Part shown: in pieces, positions 1 to 5,792 of the stretch
Layout of the letters: each line of letters opens with the position of its first letter
Numbering within the stretch: the stretch's first letter is position 1
DNA from: Rhodobacteraceae bacterium UBA3087
GTDB taxonomy: Bacteria; Pseudomonadota; Alphaproteobacteria; Rhodobacterales; Rhodobacteraceae
Assembly: GCA_002367285.1 (NCBI GenBank)
Contig: DFBF01000197.1
Location: 1-6,860, forward strand
DNA length: 6,860 nt
Direction of reading: 5' to 3'
The notes under the pieces: model-generated
What the model was told of the DNA's origin: nothing
Seen by the model: the letters and a program-made list of their open reading frames with translations, nothing else
Databases searched by the model: none
Position numbers and translations under genes: made by a program

Positions 1-1445
1 CCGCCATTCAGGATGCGTTGAAGGGCAATCCCAACGTCGCATTCGCCCGCAAACGGATCAAATGCGGTTGGGGCGCATGGTCGCTGGTTCAGGCCACTTT
101 ATATGCGGTCGAGGCAGCGGTGGACGCCTTTCCGCGCGCGACGCATTTTTACATGGTGTCGGGCGATTGCATGGCGATCAAATCGGCCGAATACACGCAT
201 GAGTTTCTGGATGGCGACGACGTCGACTATATCGAAAGTTTTGATTATTTCGAAAGCGACTGGATCAAGACGGGCATGAAGGAAGAAAGGCTGGTCTATC
301 GCCATTTCTTCAATGAGCGCACGCAGCCCGGGCGGTTCTATGCCAGTTTCAATACGCAAAAACGCCTGGGTATGACGCGCGAAATTCCGCATGATTTGCA
401 GATCATGATCGGCAGCCAATGGTGGTGTCTGCGTCGGCGCACGATTGAATGGATCCTGGATTTCACCCGGCGCCGCAAGGACGTGATGCGGTTCTTCAAG
501 ACGACCTGGATTCCGGATGAAACCTTCTTTCAGACCCTGGTACGCCACCTGGTGCCCGAACATGAAATCCGCACCCGAACGCTGACCTTTCTGATGTTCA
601 CGGATTACGGCATGCCGGTGACATTCTATAATGATCACTATGACTTGCTGCTGTCTCAGGATTTCCTGTTTGCGCGCAAAATCAGCCCTGAGGCGAAGGA
701 GCTGAAGAAGCGGCTGGGTGATCTTTACGCCACCGAAGGGGTGCAGTTTCAGATTTCCAACGAGGGCCGGTCGCTGTTCAAGTTTCTGACCGGGCGGGGG
801 CGGATCGGACGCCGGTTTGCGCCGCGGTTCTGGGAGGCAGAAAGCACCCTGGGGCGCGAGCGGGAGCTTTTGATCATTGTCGCCAAGAAATGGCACGTGG
901 GCAAGCGGCTGTTGGACCGGATCAAGCAGGTGACGAACCTGCCGGTGATCGAGTTTCTGTTCGACGAAGAAGGCACGCCTTTGCCCGACCTTGGCGGGAT
1001 TCAGTCGACGCTGGAAAAACGCACGCGTCACAGGCGCGCCCTGATGCGCATGTTGTTTGATTATTACGACACGGACCGGTTGGTGATCTGCATGGATCCC
1101 AACAATATGGACCTGTTCCAGGATTTCTTTTCGGATCGCTCCATCACCCGTCTGTTGGAGGTCGAAAGCGAATTCAGCGACGATTATCTGCTGGGGCACG
1201 CAAAGCGGATTGGCCTGGCGGGCGAACGCACGCCGCGGGATGCCATCGACCGGTTGTTGCCAACGATCCGGCGTGATGTACGGTTTGAAAGCGACCGCAT
1301 TCGCGACGCCGGGTTTGAGGAATATTACCGCCTGCGTGAGGCCGCAGATCCCGGCGAGAACGCCCGCCCCCTTGCCAAATTCCTGTCAATCCCCGAAGAA
1401 CGGGCGCGAGAGATTGCCGAAACCGGCTATCTCTATGCGGATTAA
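1..1445 (+). CDS. GT14 (core-2/I-branching type) glycosyltransferase with C-terminal extension, 5'-truncated
   Basis: The reading frame is open to the window edge (first whole codon at 3), so the true start lies upstream; the TTG at 18 is only an internal Leu codon. The N-terminal half resembles GT14 beta-1,6-N-acetylglucosaminyltransferases: WGAWSLV (69-89) followed by a helix and a HFYMVSGD strand matches the family's WG..SLV...LLSG.D core, then GSQWW (about 411-425) and PDETFFQTL (513-539), the family hallmark including the probable acidic catalytic residue. From about 860 to the stop lies a further roughly 195-residue region starting with a hydrophobic strand (ELLIIVAKKW) that is not part of a normal GT14 fold. 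I recall Rhodobacteraceae homologues carrying DUF5927/DUF5928-type annotations, but cannot confirm which. By family it should transfer a sugar, probably GlcNAc, from a nucleotide sugar to a glycan; a role in surface polysaccharide is inference. No membrane segment is visible in this part. The HIT gene starts 17 nt after its stop. Confidence 0.85.
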   Translation, partial: AIQDALKGNPNVAFARKRIKCGWGAWSLVQATLYAVEAAVDAFPRATHFYMVSGDCMAIKSAEYTHEFLDGDDVDYIESFDYFESDWIKTGMKEERLVYRHFFNERTQPGRFYASFNTQKRLGMTREIPHDLQIMIGSQWWCLRRRTIEWILDFTRRRKDVMRFFKTTWIPDETFFQTLVRHLVPEHEIRTRTLTFLMFTDYGMPVTFYNDHYDLLLSQDFLFARKISPEAKELKKRLGDLYATEGVQFQISNEGRSLFKFLTGRGRIGRRFAPRFWEAESTLGRERELLIIVAKKWHVGKRLLDRIKQVTNLPVIEFLFDEEGTPLPDLGGIQSTLEKRTRHRRALMRMLFDYYDTDRLVICMDPNNMDLFQDFFSDRSITRLLEVESEFSDDYLLGHAKRIGLAGERTPRDAIDRLLPTIRRDVRFESDRIRDAGFEEYYRLREAADPGENARPLAKFLSIPEERAREIAETGYLYAD

Positions 1446-1452
1446 GCAGTGT

Positions 1453-1457
1453 GAGGG
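1453..1457 (+). promoter_or_regulatory. Ribosome binding site deciding the HIT gene start
   Basis: GAGGG ends 5 nt before the ATG at 1463. It overlaps the in-frame GTG at 1451, which has no Shine-Dalgarno of its own at a good distance, so the ATG at 1463 is the better start. Confidence 0.6.
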
Positions 1458-1462
1458 TGCCC

Positions 1463-1849
1463 ATGGCCTATACCTATGACGATCAAAACATTTTCGCCAA
1501 AATTCTGCGCGGCGAAATCCCGAATGACACGGTCTATGAGGACGACTTCGCGCTGGCGTTTCGTGACATCCAGCCCCAGGCACCAGAGCACGTTCTGGTG
1601 ATTCCCAAAGGGCCCTATGTGACCTATGACCACTTTGCGACCACGGCGACGGACGCGGAAATCGTTGGATACACCCGCGCGATTGGCGCGGTGTGCGCCG
1701 CGCTGGGGGTTGAGCCTGGCGCGGGCGGCATGGGCTATCGGATGATTGCCAATTCTGGTGACGCTGGCGTGCAGGAAGTGCCGCATCTGCATGTGCATAT
1801 CCTGTCGGGACGGATGCTGGGGCGAATGTTGAAGCGCTTTGACGACTGA
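1463..1849 (+). CDS. HIT family protein (HinT-like purine nucleoside phosphoramidase)
   Basis: This 128-aa protein is full length for the HinT branch of the histidine triad superfamily. It opens with the typical NIFAKILRGEIP segment (residues 9-20), followed by a VYEDDFALAFRDI strand pair and APEHVLVIPK (40-49). The signature triad is intact: H108-L-H110-V-H112, preceded by GVQEVP; by homology the middle His110 is the nucleophile that forms a nucleotidyl intermediate. Family members hydrolyse AMP-lysine, AMP-NH2 and related adenosine phosphoramidates in the cytosol, usually as homodimers. The start was set at ATG 1463 because GAGGG precedes it by 5 nt; the upstream in-frame GTG at 1451 would add four residues (VRVP) with no recognisable homology. 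It follows the glycosyltransferase by 17 nt on the same strand, so cotranscription is likely, and a hairpin-rich gap follows it. The physiological substrate cannot be read from the sequence. Confidence 0.93.
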   Translation: MAYTYDDQNIFAKILRGEIPNDTVYEDDFALAFRDIQPQAPEHVLVIPKGPYVTYDHFATTATDAEIVGYTRAIGAVCAALGVEPGAGGMGYRMIANSGDAGVQEVPHLHVHILSGRMLGRMLKRFDD

Positions 1850-1865
1850 AACGGTGCCAAACGGA

Positions 1866-1880
1866 ATTGCTTTCAGCAAT
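1866..1880 (+). repeat. Short perfect inverted repeat (6-bp stem, 3-nt loop) after the HIT gene
   Basis: ATTGCT-TTC-AGCAAT forms a perfect 6-bp stem 16 nt after the HIT stop codon. The stem is AT-containing and no T tract follows, so alone it is a weak terminator. Together with the GC-rich hairpin 12 nt downstream it may mark the 3' end of the glycosyltransferase-HIT transcript. Confidence 0.4.
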
Positions 1881-1892
1881 GCTTGATGTCTC

Positions 1893-1909
1893 GCGGGGTC
1901 AAGCCCCGC
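1893..1909 (+). terminator. GC-rich hairpin, possible terminator after the HIT gene
   Basis: GCGGGG (1893-1898) pairs perfectly with CCCCGC (1904-1909) around the 5-nt loop TCAAG, giving a compact stem of six G:C pairs. It lies 43 nt after the HIT stop. There is no downstream T run, so it is not a classical intrinsic terminator; it could be a terminator with weak U content, an mRNA-stabilising 3' hairpin, or a copy of a dispersed palindromic repeat. The octamer GCGGGGTC at 1893-1900 recurs at 1954-1961. Confidence 0.4.
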
Positions 1910-1948
1910 TCGGGATTGGCGCAATGTGTGGATGTTTCGTGTCATTTG

Positions 1949-1959
1949 CCCCTGCGGGG
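1949..1959 (+). repeat. Small GC hairpin with T-rich 3' flank
   Basis: CCCC-TGC-GGGG is a 4-bp stem with a 3-nt loop, followed by TCTTGTT (1960-1966), the most T-rich stretch after any hairpin in this gap. The stem is short, so the terminator reading is weak. It contains the second copy of the GCGGGGTC octamer also found in the 1893-1909 hairpin. Confidence 0.3.
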
Positions 1960-1961
1960 TC

Positions 1962-1989
1962 TTGTTCCTGCCCGGGGGGCTGATAAACT
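1962..1989 (+). promoter_or_regulatory. Weak candidate sigma-70-type promoter upstream of the zinc-finger gene
   Basis: TTGTTC (1962-1967) and TAAACT (1984-1989) are separated by 16 nt and sit about 30 nt before the zinc-finger start codon. Each matches the consensus poorly (TTG of the -35; four of six positions of the -10). The position, after the hairpins and before a likely new transcription unit, is the main argument for it. Confidence 0.2.
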
Positions 1990-2007
1990 GCGTTGAAACG
2001 TGTGAAC

Positions 2008-2011
2008 AAGG
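2008..2011 (+). promoter_or_regulatory. Ribosome binding site deciding the zinc-finger gene start
   Basis: AAGG lies 8 nt before the ATG at 2020. The alternative in-frame TTG at 1993 has no purine-rich sequence at a suitable distance and would add nine residues not expected in the family. Confidence 0.5.
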
Positions 2012-2019
2012 TTGATGAC

Positions 2020-2196
2020 ATGACCCAGACCGCCCCGGAAACCAAGATCGTGGACAGCTATAAGGTCGTGTGTGACGGCGGTGATGGCGGCCATCCGCGG
2101 GTGTTTTTGCAGATCCCGCGCGACCTGGGTTGGGTCGAGTGCCCCTATTGCGATTGCAAATTCGTGCAAAAGGATCATGCCGACACGGCAGCCTGA
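2020..2196 (+). CDS. Small CHCC zinc-finger protein (NDUFS6/complex I 13-kDa subunit type)
   Basis: This 58-aa protein is essentially a single zinc-finger domain. The likely ligands are visible: Cys18 in VVCDGG, His25 in GGHPRVF, and Cys41 and Cys44 in VECPYCDCKF, the C-x6-H-x15-C-x2-C arrangement of the zf-CHCC family that includes the C-terminal part of mitochondrial complex I subunit NDUFS6. Cys46 is an extra cysteine. In alphaproteobacteria such as Paracoccus a homologue has been reported as an accessory subunit of complex I, so a structural role in NADH dehydrogenase is plausible. No nuo gene is present here; the gene sits 43 nt upstream of polA on the same strand. The start was chosen at ATG 2020 on the AAGG signal 8 nt upstream. 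The protein is too short to say more, and other functions for free-standing members are possible. Confidence 0.85.
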   Translation: MTQTAPETKIVDSYKVVCDGGDGGHPRVFLQIPRDLGWVECPYCDCKFVQKDHADTAA

Positions 2197-2239
2197 GGCG
2201 TCACCGCCCGCGTTTGATTGAGTTGAAGGGGGGCGGGGC

Positions 2240-5029
2240 ATGAGCTTCGGCAAAGGTTGTCATTTGCATCTGGTCGACGGGTCGGCCTTCATTTTTCGCG
2301 CCTATCACGCCTTACCGCCTTTGACGCGCAAGTCCGATGGTGCGCCGATCGGCGCTGTTGCAGGGTTTTGCAACATGCTGTTCAAGGTGGTTGAAGACGC
2401 GACGGGGACGGACGCGCCAACCCATGTTGCCGTGATCTTTGACTATTCCGGCAAGACGTTTCGCAACGATATGTACCCGTTGTACAAGGCGAACCGCCCG
2501 CCCGCACCCGAAGATCTGGTGCCGCAGTTTCCGTTGACCCGCGACGCCACGCGCGCCTTCAATATCGCCTGTATCGAGGTCGAGAACTATGAGGCCGATG
2601 ACATCATTGCCACCCTTGCGCGTCAGGCGAATGAGGCGGGCGGACGGGTCAGCATCATCAGTTCGGACAAGGATCTGATGCAGCTTGTTGGCGGTGGGGT
2701 CGAGATGGTCGATCCCATGAAGAACAAGCGGATCGGGGTCGAGGGCGTCGAGGAAAAGTTCGGCGTCGGCCCCGATCGAGTGGTTGATGTGCAGGCTTTG
2801 GCTGGCGACAGCGTTGACAACGTGCCGGGCGCGCCGGGCATTGGCATCAAGACCGCCGCTTTGTTGATCAACGAATATGGTGACCTGGACAGCCTGTTGG
2901 CGCGCGCCGAAGAGATCAAGCAACCCAAACGGCGGGCCACTTTGATCGACAATGTCGAGCAGATCCGTATTTCTCGTGAACTGGTCAAGTTGGTCGATGA
3001 CATGGATCTGGAGTTCAGCCTGGATGATCTGGAGATGAAGGATCCAGAACCTTCGGTGCTGTTGCCGTTCTTGGCCGACATGGAGTTTCGCACCTTGAGC
3101 AACCGGGTGGCGGCCAAGCTGGGCATGGATGCGCCCGAGATTGTCGATGCGGGTCCCGCACAGCCCGACGTGCCGGATCAGGCCCCGATTGACCCCGAGA
3201 CATATGAATGGGTGAAAGACGCCGACGCCCTGCGCGCCTGGGTCACGCGCATTCGCGAACGTGGCTATGTGGCGGTCGACACCGAAACGACGGGTCTGGA
3301 CGAAATGCGCGCCGATCTGGTCGGGATTTCGCTGTGCGTCGAACCCGGACAGGCCTGTTATATCCCGCTGATTCACCGCGAGGCCGCGACGGACGATCTG
3401 TTCGGCTCTGATGCTTTGGCCGAGGGTCAGATGGGCGTTAATGACGTCCTGGCGATCCTGAGGCCGGTGCTCGAGGATGATGCGATCCTGAAAATTGGCC
3501 AGAACATGAAATACGACGCGAAAATGTTCGCGCGCTATGGTGTTTCTGTCGCGCCGATCGATGACACGATGCTGATGTCCTATGCGTTGAATGCGGGGGT
3601 GCACAACCATGGGATGGACACGCTGAGCGACCGGTATCTGAACCACAAGCCGATTTCGATCAAATCGCTTCTGGGCACGGGCAAAAGCGCGATCACCTTT
3701 GACAAGGTGCCGGTTGGTGAGGCGGTGAAATATGCCGCCGAGGATGCGGATATCACGCTGCGCTTGTGGCAGCTTTTCAAGCCGCGGCTGCATAGCGAAA
3801 AGGTGACGACGGTTTATGAAACGCTGGAACGTCCCCTGGTGCCGGTTCTGGCGCAGATGGAAATGTACGGCATCAAAGTTGATCGCGACACGTTAAGCCG
3901 CATGTCGAATTCCTTTGCCCAGAAAATGGCTGGGTACGAGGCCGAGCTGTATGAGATTGCTGGGCGTGAGTTCAACGTGCAAAGCCCTGCGCAGGTTGGG
4001 GAAATCCTGTTTGACCAGATGGGGCTAGAGGGCGGAAAACGCACCAAAACCGGCCAGTGGTCAACCCCCGCCGATGTGCTGGAAGATCTGGCGGCGGAAC
4101 ATGATTTCGCCGCGCGGGTGTTGGATTATCGCCAGCTGCAAAAGCTGAAATCGACCTATACCGACGCGCTTCAGACGCATATTCACCCTGAAACGGGGCG
4201 TGTGCATACCTCGTATTTGCAGAGCGGGGCGACGACGGGGCGGCTGGCCTCAAGTGATCCGAACTTGCAGAACATCCCGGTGCGGTCTGAAGAAGGGCGG
4301 CGCATTCGCGAGGCCTTTGTGGCGGAACCCGGCAAGCTGTTGATCAGCCTGGATTACAGCCAGATCGAGCTGCGCATTCTGGCCCATGTGGCGGAAATTG
4401 ACGCGTTGAAACAGGCGTTTCGCGATGGGCTGGATATTCACGCCATGACGGCATCCGAAATGTTCGATGTGCCGATGGAGGACATGACGCCGGACATTCG
4501 CCGCCAGGCCAAGGCGATCAACTTTGGTGTGATCTATGGCATCAGCGGGTTCGGTCTGGCCCGCAACCTGCGCATTCCGCGCAGCGAGGCGCAGGGCTTT
4601 ATCGACCGGTATTTCGAACGCTTTCCGGGCATTCGCACCTATATGGACAACACGGTGCAGTTTGCCAAAGACAATGGTCATGTGCAGACGCTGTTTGGGC
4701 GTAAGATCCATACGCCGGAAATTGGTGCCAAGGGCCCGCAGGCCGGGTTCGCCAAACGTGCCGCGATCAACGCGCCCATCCAGGGTACGGCGGCGGATGT
4801 GATCCGACGCGCCATGATCAAAATGCCCGCCGCCATCGAAGGCCTGCCAGCCAAGATGCTGTTGCAGGTGCATGATGAATTGATCTTCGAAGTCGATGAA
4901 GCCGCTGTCGATGAGACCACTAGCGTGGTGCGTGATGTGATGGAGGGGGCGTCAGACCCGGCCGTGAAACTGGACGTGCCACTGGTCGTGGACGCGGGCC
5001 GGGGCCACAACTGGGCCGAGGCGCACTGA
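2240..5029 (+). CDS. polA: DNA polymerase I
   Basis: At 929 aa this is the usual three-module length. The N-terminal 5' nuclease domain shows its metal-binding acidic residues at Asp13 (LVDGSAF), Glu118-Asp120-Asp121 (EADD), Asp143/Asp145 (SSDKD) and Asp190/Asp193 (DSVDNVPG), followed by the helix-hairpin-helix. The 3'-5' proofreading domain appears active: Asp347-Glu349 (VDTETTG), Asp426 (GQNMKYD) and Asp504 (AAEDAD). The polymerase domain has motif A with Asp705 (SLDYSQIELR), the O-helix Arg754, Lys758, Phe762 and Tyr766 (RRQAKAINFGVIYG), and motif C His878-Asp879 (QVHDE). Phe762 is the residue that in E. coli favours discrimination against dideoxynucleotides. Its role is gap filling and RNA-primer removal during Okazaki fragment processing, and repair synthesis. 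ATG 2240 follows GAAGGGGGG (2225-2233). The gene probably belongs to a run with the zinc-finger gene upstream and the SGNH hydrolase 2 nt downstream. No frameshift or missing catalytic residue was seen. Confidence 0.99.
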   Translation: MSFGKGCHLHLVDGSAFIFRAYHALPPLTRKSDGAPIGAVAGFCNMLFKVVEDATGTDAPTHVAVIFDYSGKTFRNDMYPLYKANRPPAPEDLVPQFPLTRDATRAFNIACIEVENYEADDIIATLARQANEAGGRVSIISSDKDLMQLVGGGVEMVDPMKNKRIGVEGVEEKFGVGPDRVVDVQALAGDSVDNVPGAPGIGIKTAALLINEYGDLDSLLARAEEIKQPKRRATLIDNVEQIRISRELVKLVDDMDLEFSLDDLEMKDPEPSVLLPFLADMEFRTLSNRVAAKLGMDAPEIVDAGPAQPDVPDQAPIDPETYEWVKDADALRAWVTRIRERGYVAVDTETTGLDEMRADLVGISLCVEPGQACYIPLIHREAATDDLFGSDALAEGQMGVNDVLAILRPVLEDDAILKIGQNMKYDAKMFARYGVSVAPIDDTMLMSYALNAGVHNHGMDTLSDRYLNHKPISIKSLLGTGKSAITFDKVPVGEAVKYAAEDADITLRLWQLFKPRLHSEKVTTVYETLERPLVPVLAQMEMYGIKVDRDTLSRMSNSFAQKMAGYEAELYEIAGREFNVQSPAQVGEILFDQMGLEGGKRTKTGQWSTPADVLEDLAAEHDFAARVLDYRQLQKLKSTYTDALQTHIHPETGRVHTSYLQSGATTGRLASSDPNLQNIPVRSEEGRRIREAFVAEPGKLLISLDYSQIELRILAHVAEIDALKQAFRDGLDIHAMTASEMFDVPMEDMTPDIRRQAKAINFGVIYGISGFGLARNLRIPRSEAQGFIDRYFERFPGIRTYMDNTVQFAKDNGHVQTLFGRKIHTPEIGAKGPQAGFAKRAAINAPIQGTAADVIRRAMIKMPAAIEGLPAKMLLQVHDELIFEVDEAAVDETTSVVRDVMEGASDPAVKLDVPLVVDAGRGHNWAEAH

Positions 5030-5031
5030 GC

Positions 5032-5712
5032 ATGTGGGCGGTGATCCGGAGCCTGCCGGTGCTGGCCTGTCTGGTCGGAGCTGCACAGGCGCAAGATATT
5101 GAACCCAAAGCGGAAATCCTGGTGATCGGCGACAGTCTTCTGGCTTGGCATCGGGCCTCGGGGCAGGCGGTTTCGCATCGGCTGGAGCAGTTGCTGGAAG
5201 AACCTGTGATCGACCGGTCCGTTGGCGGCGCACGGATGATTTACAACCTGCCGATCTCCGGGGCGATGGGCCTGTCGATTGCCAAACAGTATCGCGACAA
5301 ACCCTGGCGCTGGGTCGTGGCCAATGGCGGTGGCAACGATCTGTGGCTGGGCTGTGGCTGCGGCAAGTGTGACCGCAAGATGGGCAAGCTGATCTCCCGG
5401 GATGGTACGCGCGGGGCGATCCCGAAACTGGTCGGACGTATTCGCGCCACGGGCGCCAAGGTGCTGTGGTTGGGATATCTGCGCAGCCCCGGGTTCGGTA
5501 CGCCCATCGAAGGCTGCAAGGATGAAGGCGACGAATTGGATGCCCGGTTGGCCGTAATGGCCGCGCTGGACGATGGTGTCGTGTTCCACCCGATCAGCGA
5601 TCTTGTGCCCGAGGGCGACCTGAGCTTTCACGGCGTGGATCGGATACATCCGTCGCTGAAGGCCAGCCAGGCGATTGCCCGGCGCCTGGCGCGCGTGATC
5701 CGCACCTATTGA
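5032..5712 (+). CDS. Exported SGNH/GDSL-family hydrolase
   Basis: This 226-aa protein begins with a probable Sec signal peptide: Arg6, a hydrophobic stretch, and AQA before a likely cleavage after Ala20. The mature part carries the SGNH blocks in order: GDSL with nucleophile Ser35 (VIGDSLLAWH), a block II Gly at 65/66 (SVGGARM), block III Gly-Asn-Asp at 101-103 (NGGGNDL) and block V Asp203-x-x-His206 (DRIHPS). It should be a periplasmic or secreted esterase/lipase-type enzyme; the substrate is not predictable, and candidates in the superfamily include acyl esters and O-acetylated glycans. An odd feature is a cysteine cluster right after block III, Cys108-x-Cys110-x2-Cys113, with one more, Cys162, downstream, which could form disulfides or bind metal. 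A VLAC sequence at residues 10-13 weakly resembles a lipobox, but its hydrophobic segment is too short. The ATG is 2 nt after the polA stop with GAGG (5018-5021) inside polA, suggesting translational coupling. Confidence 0.9.
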   Translation: MWAVIRSLPVLACLVGAAQAQDIEPKAEILVIGDSLLAWHRASGQAVSHRLEQLLEEPVIDRSVGGARMIYNLPISGAMGLSIAKQYRDKPWRWVVANGGGNDLWLGCGCGKCDRKMGKLISRDGTRGAIPKLVGRIRATGAKVLWLGYLRSPGFGTPIEGCKDEGDELDARLAVMAALDDGVVFHPISDLVPEGDLSFHGVDRIHPSLKASQAIARRLARVIRTY

Positions 5713-5730
5713 CGCAGTTCGGGGGAAGCC

Positions 5731-5749
5731 CTTGCGGCCCACCGACAAG
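5731..5749 (+). repeat. Imperfect inverted repeat between the SGNH hydrolase and transporter genes
   Basis: CTTGCGG (5731-5737) can pair with CCG-A-CAAG (5742-5749) around the loop CCCA with one bulged A. It lies in the 80-nt gap 18 nt after the hydrolase stop. No T tract follows, so termination is uncertain; otherwise the gap holds only the transporter's ribosome binding site. Confidence 0.25.
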
Positions 5750-5780
5750 CCGCCGATGATTGACAGGAGCGAGGTTGAAC

Positions 5781-5786
5781 AGGAGG
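5781..5786 (+). promoter_or_regulatory. Consensus Shine-Dalgarno deciding the transporter start
   Basis: AGGAGG, a perfect match to the anti-Shine-Dalgarno core, lies 6 nt before ATG 5793. This strongly favours 5793 over the upstream in-frame TTG at 5760, which has no comparable signal. Confidence 0.85.
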
Positions 5787-5792
5787 GCCGAC

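Noticed and set aside
99..1199. Long antisense open frame (366 codons) opposite the glycosyltransferase
   Set aside because: It mirrors a clear GT14 coding frame; the protein is rich in Arg, Gln, His and Pro with no recognisable motif, as expected for the complement of GC-rich codons.
1451..1462. GTG start for the HIT gene four codons upstream
   Set aside because: The GTG overlaps the GAGGG sequence that serves the ATG at 1463, and the added residues are not conserved in HinT-type proteins.
2312..3793. Antisense open frame of 493 codons opposite polA
   Set aside because: It lies wholly within polA, whose catalytic motifs are intact; the antisense translation has no domain-like pattern and no ribosome binding site was evident.
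5059..5070. Lipobox (VLAC) making the SGNH hydrolase a lipoprotein
   Set aside because: Leu at -2 is atypical and only about six residues separate the Arg from the Cys, too short a hydrophobic segment; the AQA site at residues 18-20 fits a standard signal peptidase I cleavage better.
5760..5765. Perfect TTGACA -35 hexamer in the gap before the transporter gene
   Set aside because: The position 16-18 nt downstream holds the AGGAGG/GAGGGC ribosome-binding region and no -10-like sequence, and a start point there would leave no 5' leader. Taken as chance.
5760..5792. Upstream TTG as the transporter start
   Set aside because: It would add 11 residues not typical of CDF proteins and place the consensus AGGAGG inside the gene; ATG 5793 has that signal at ideal spacing.
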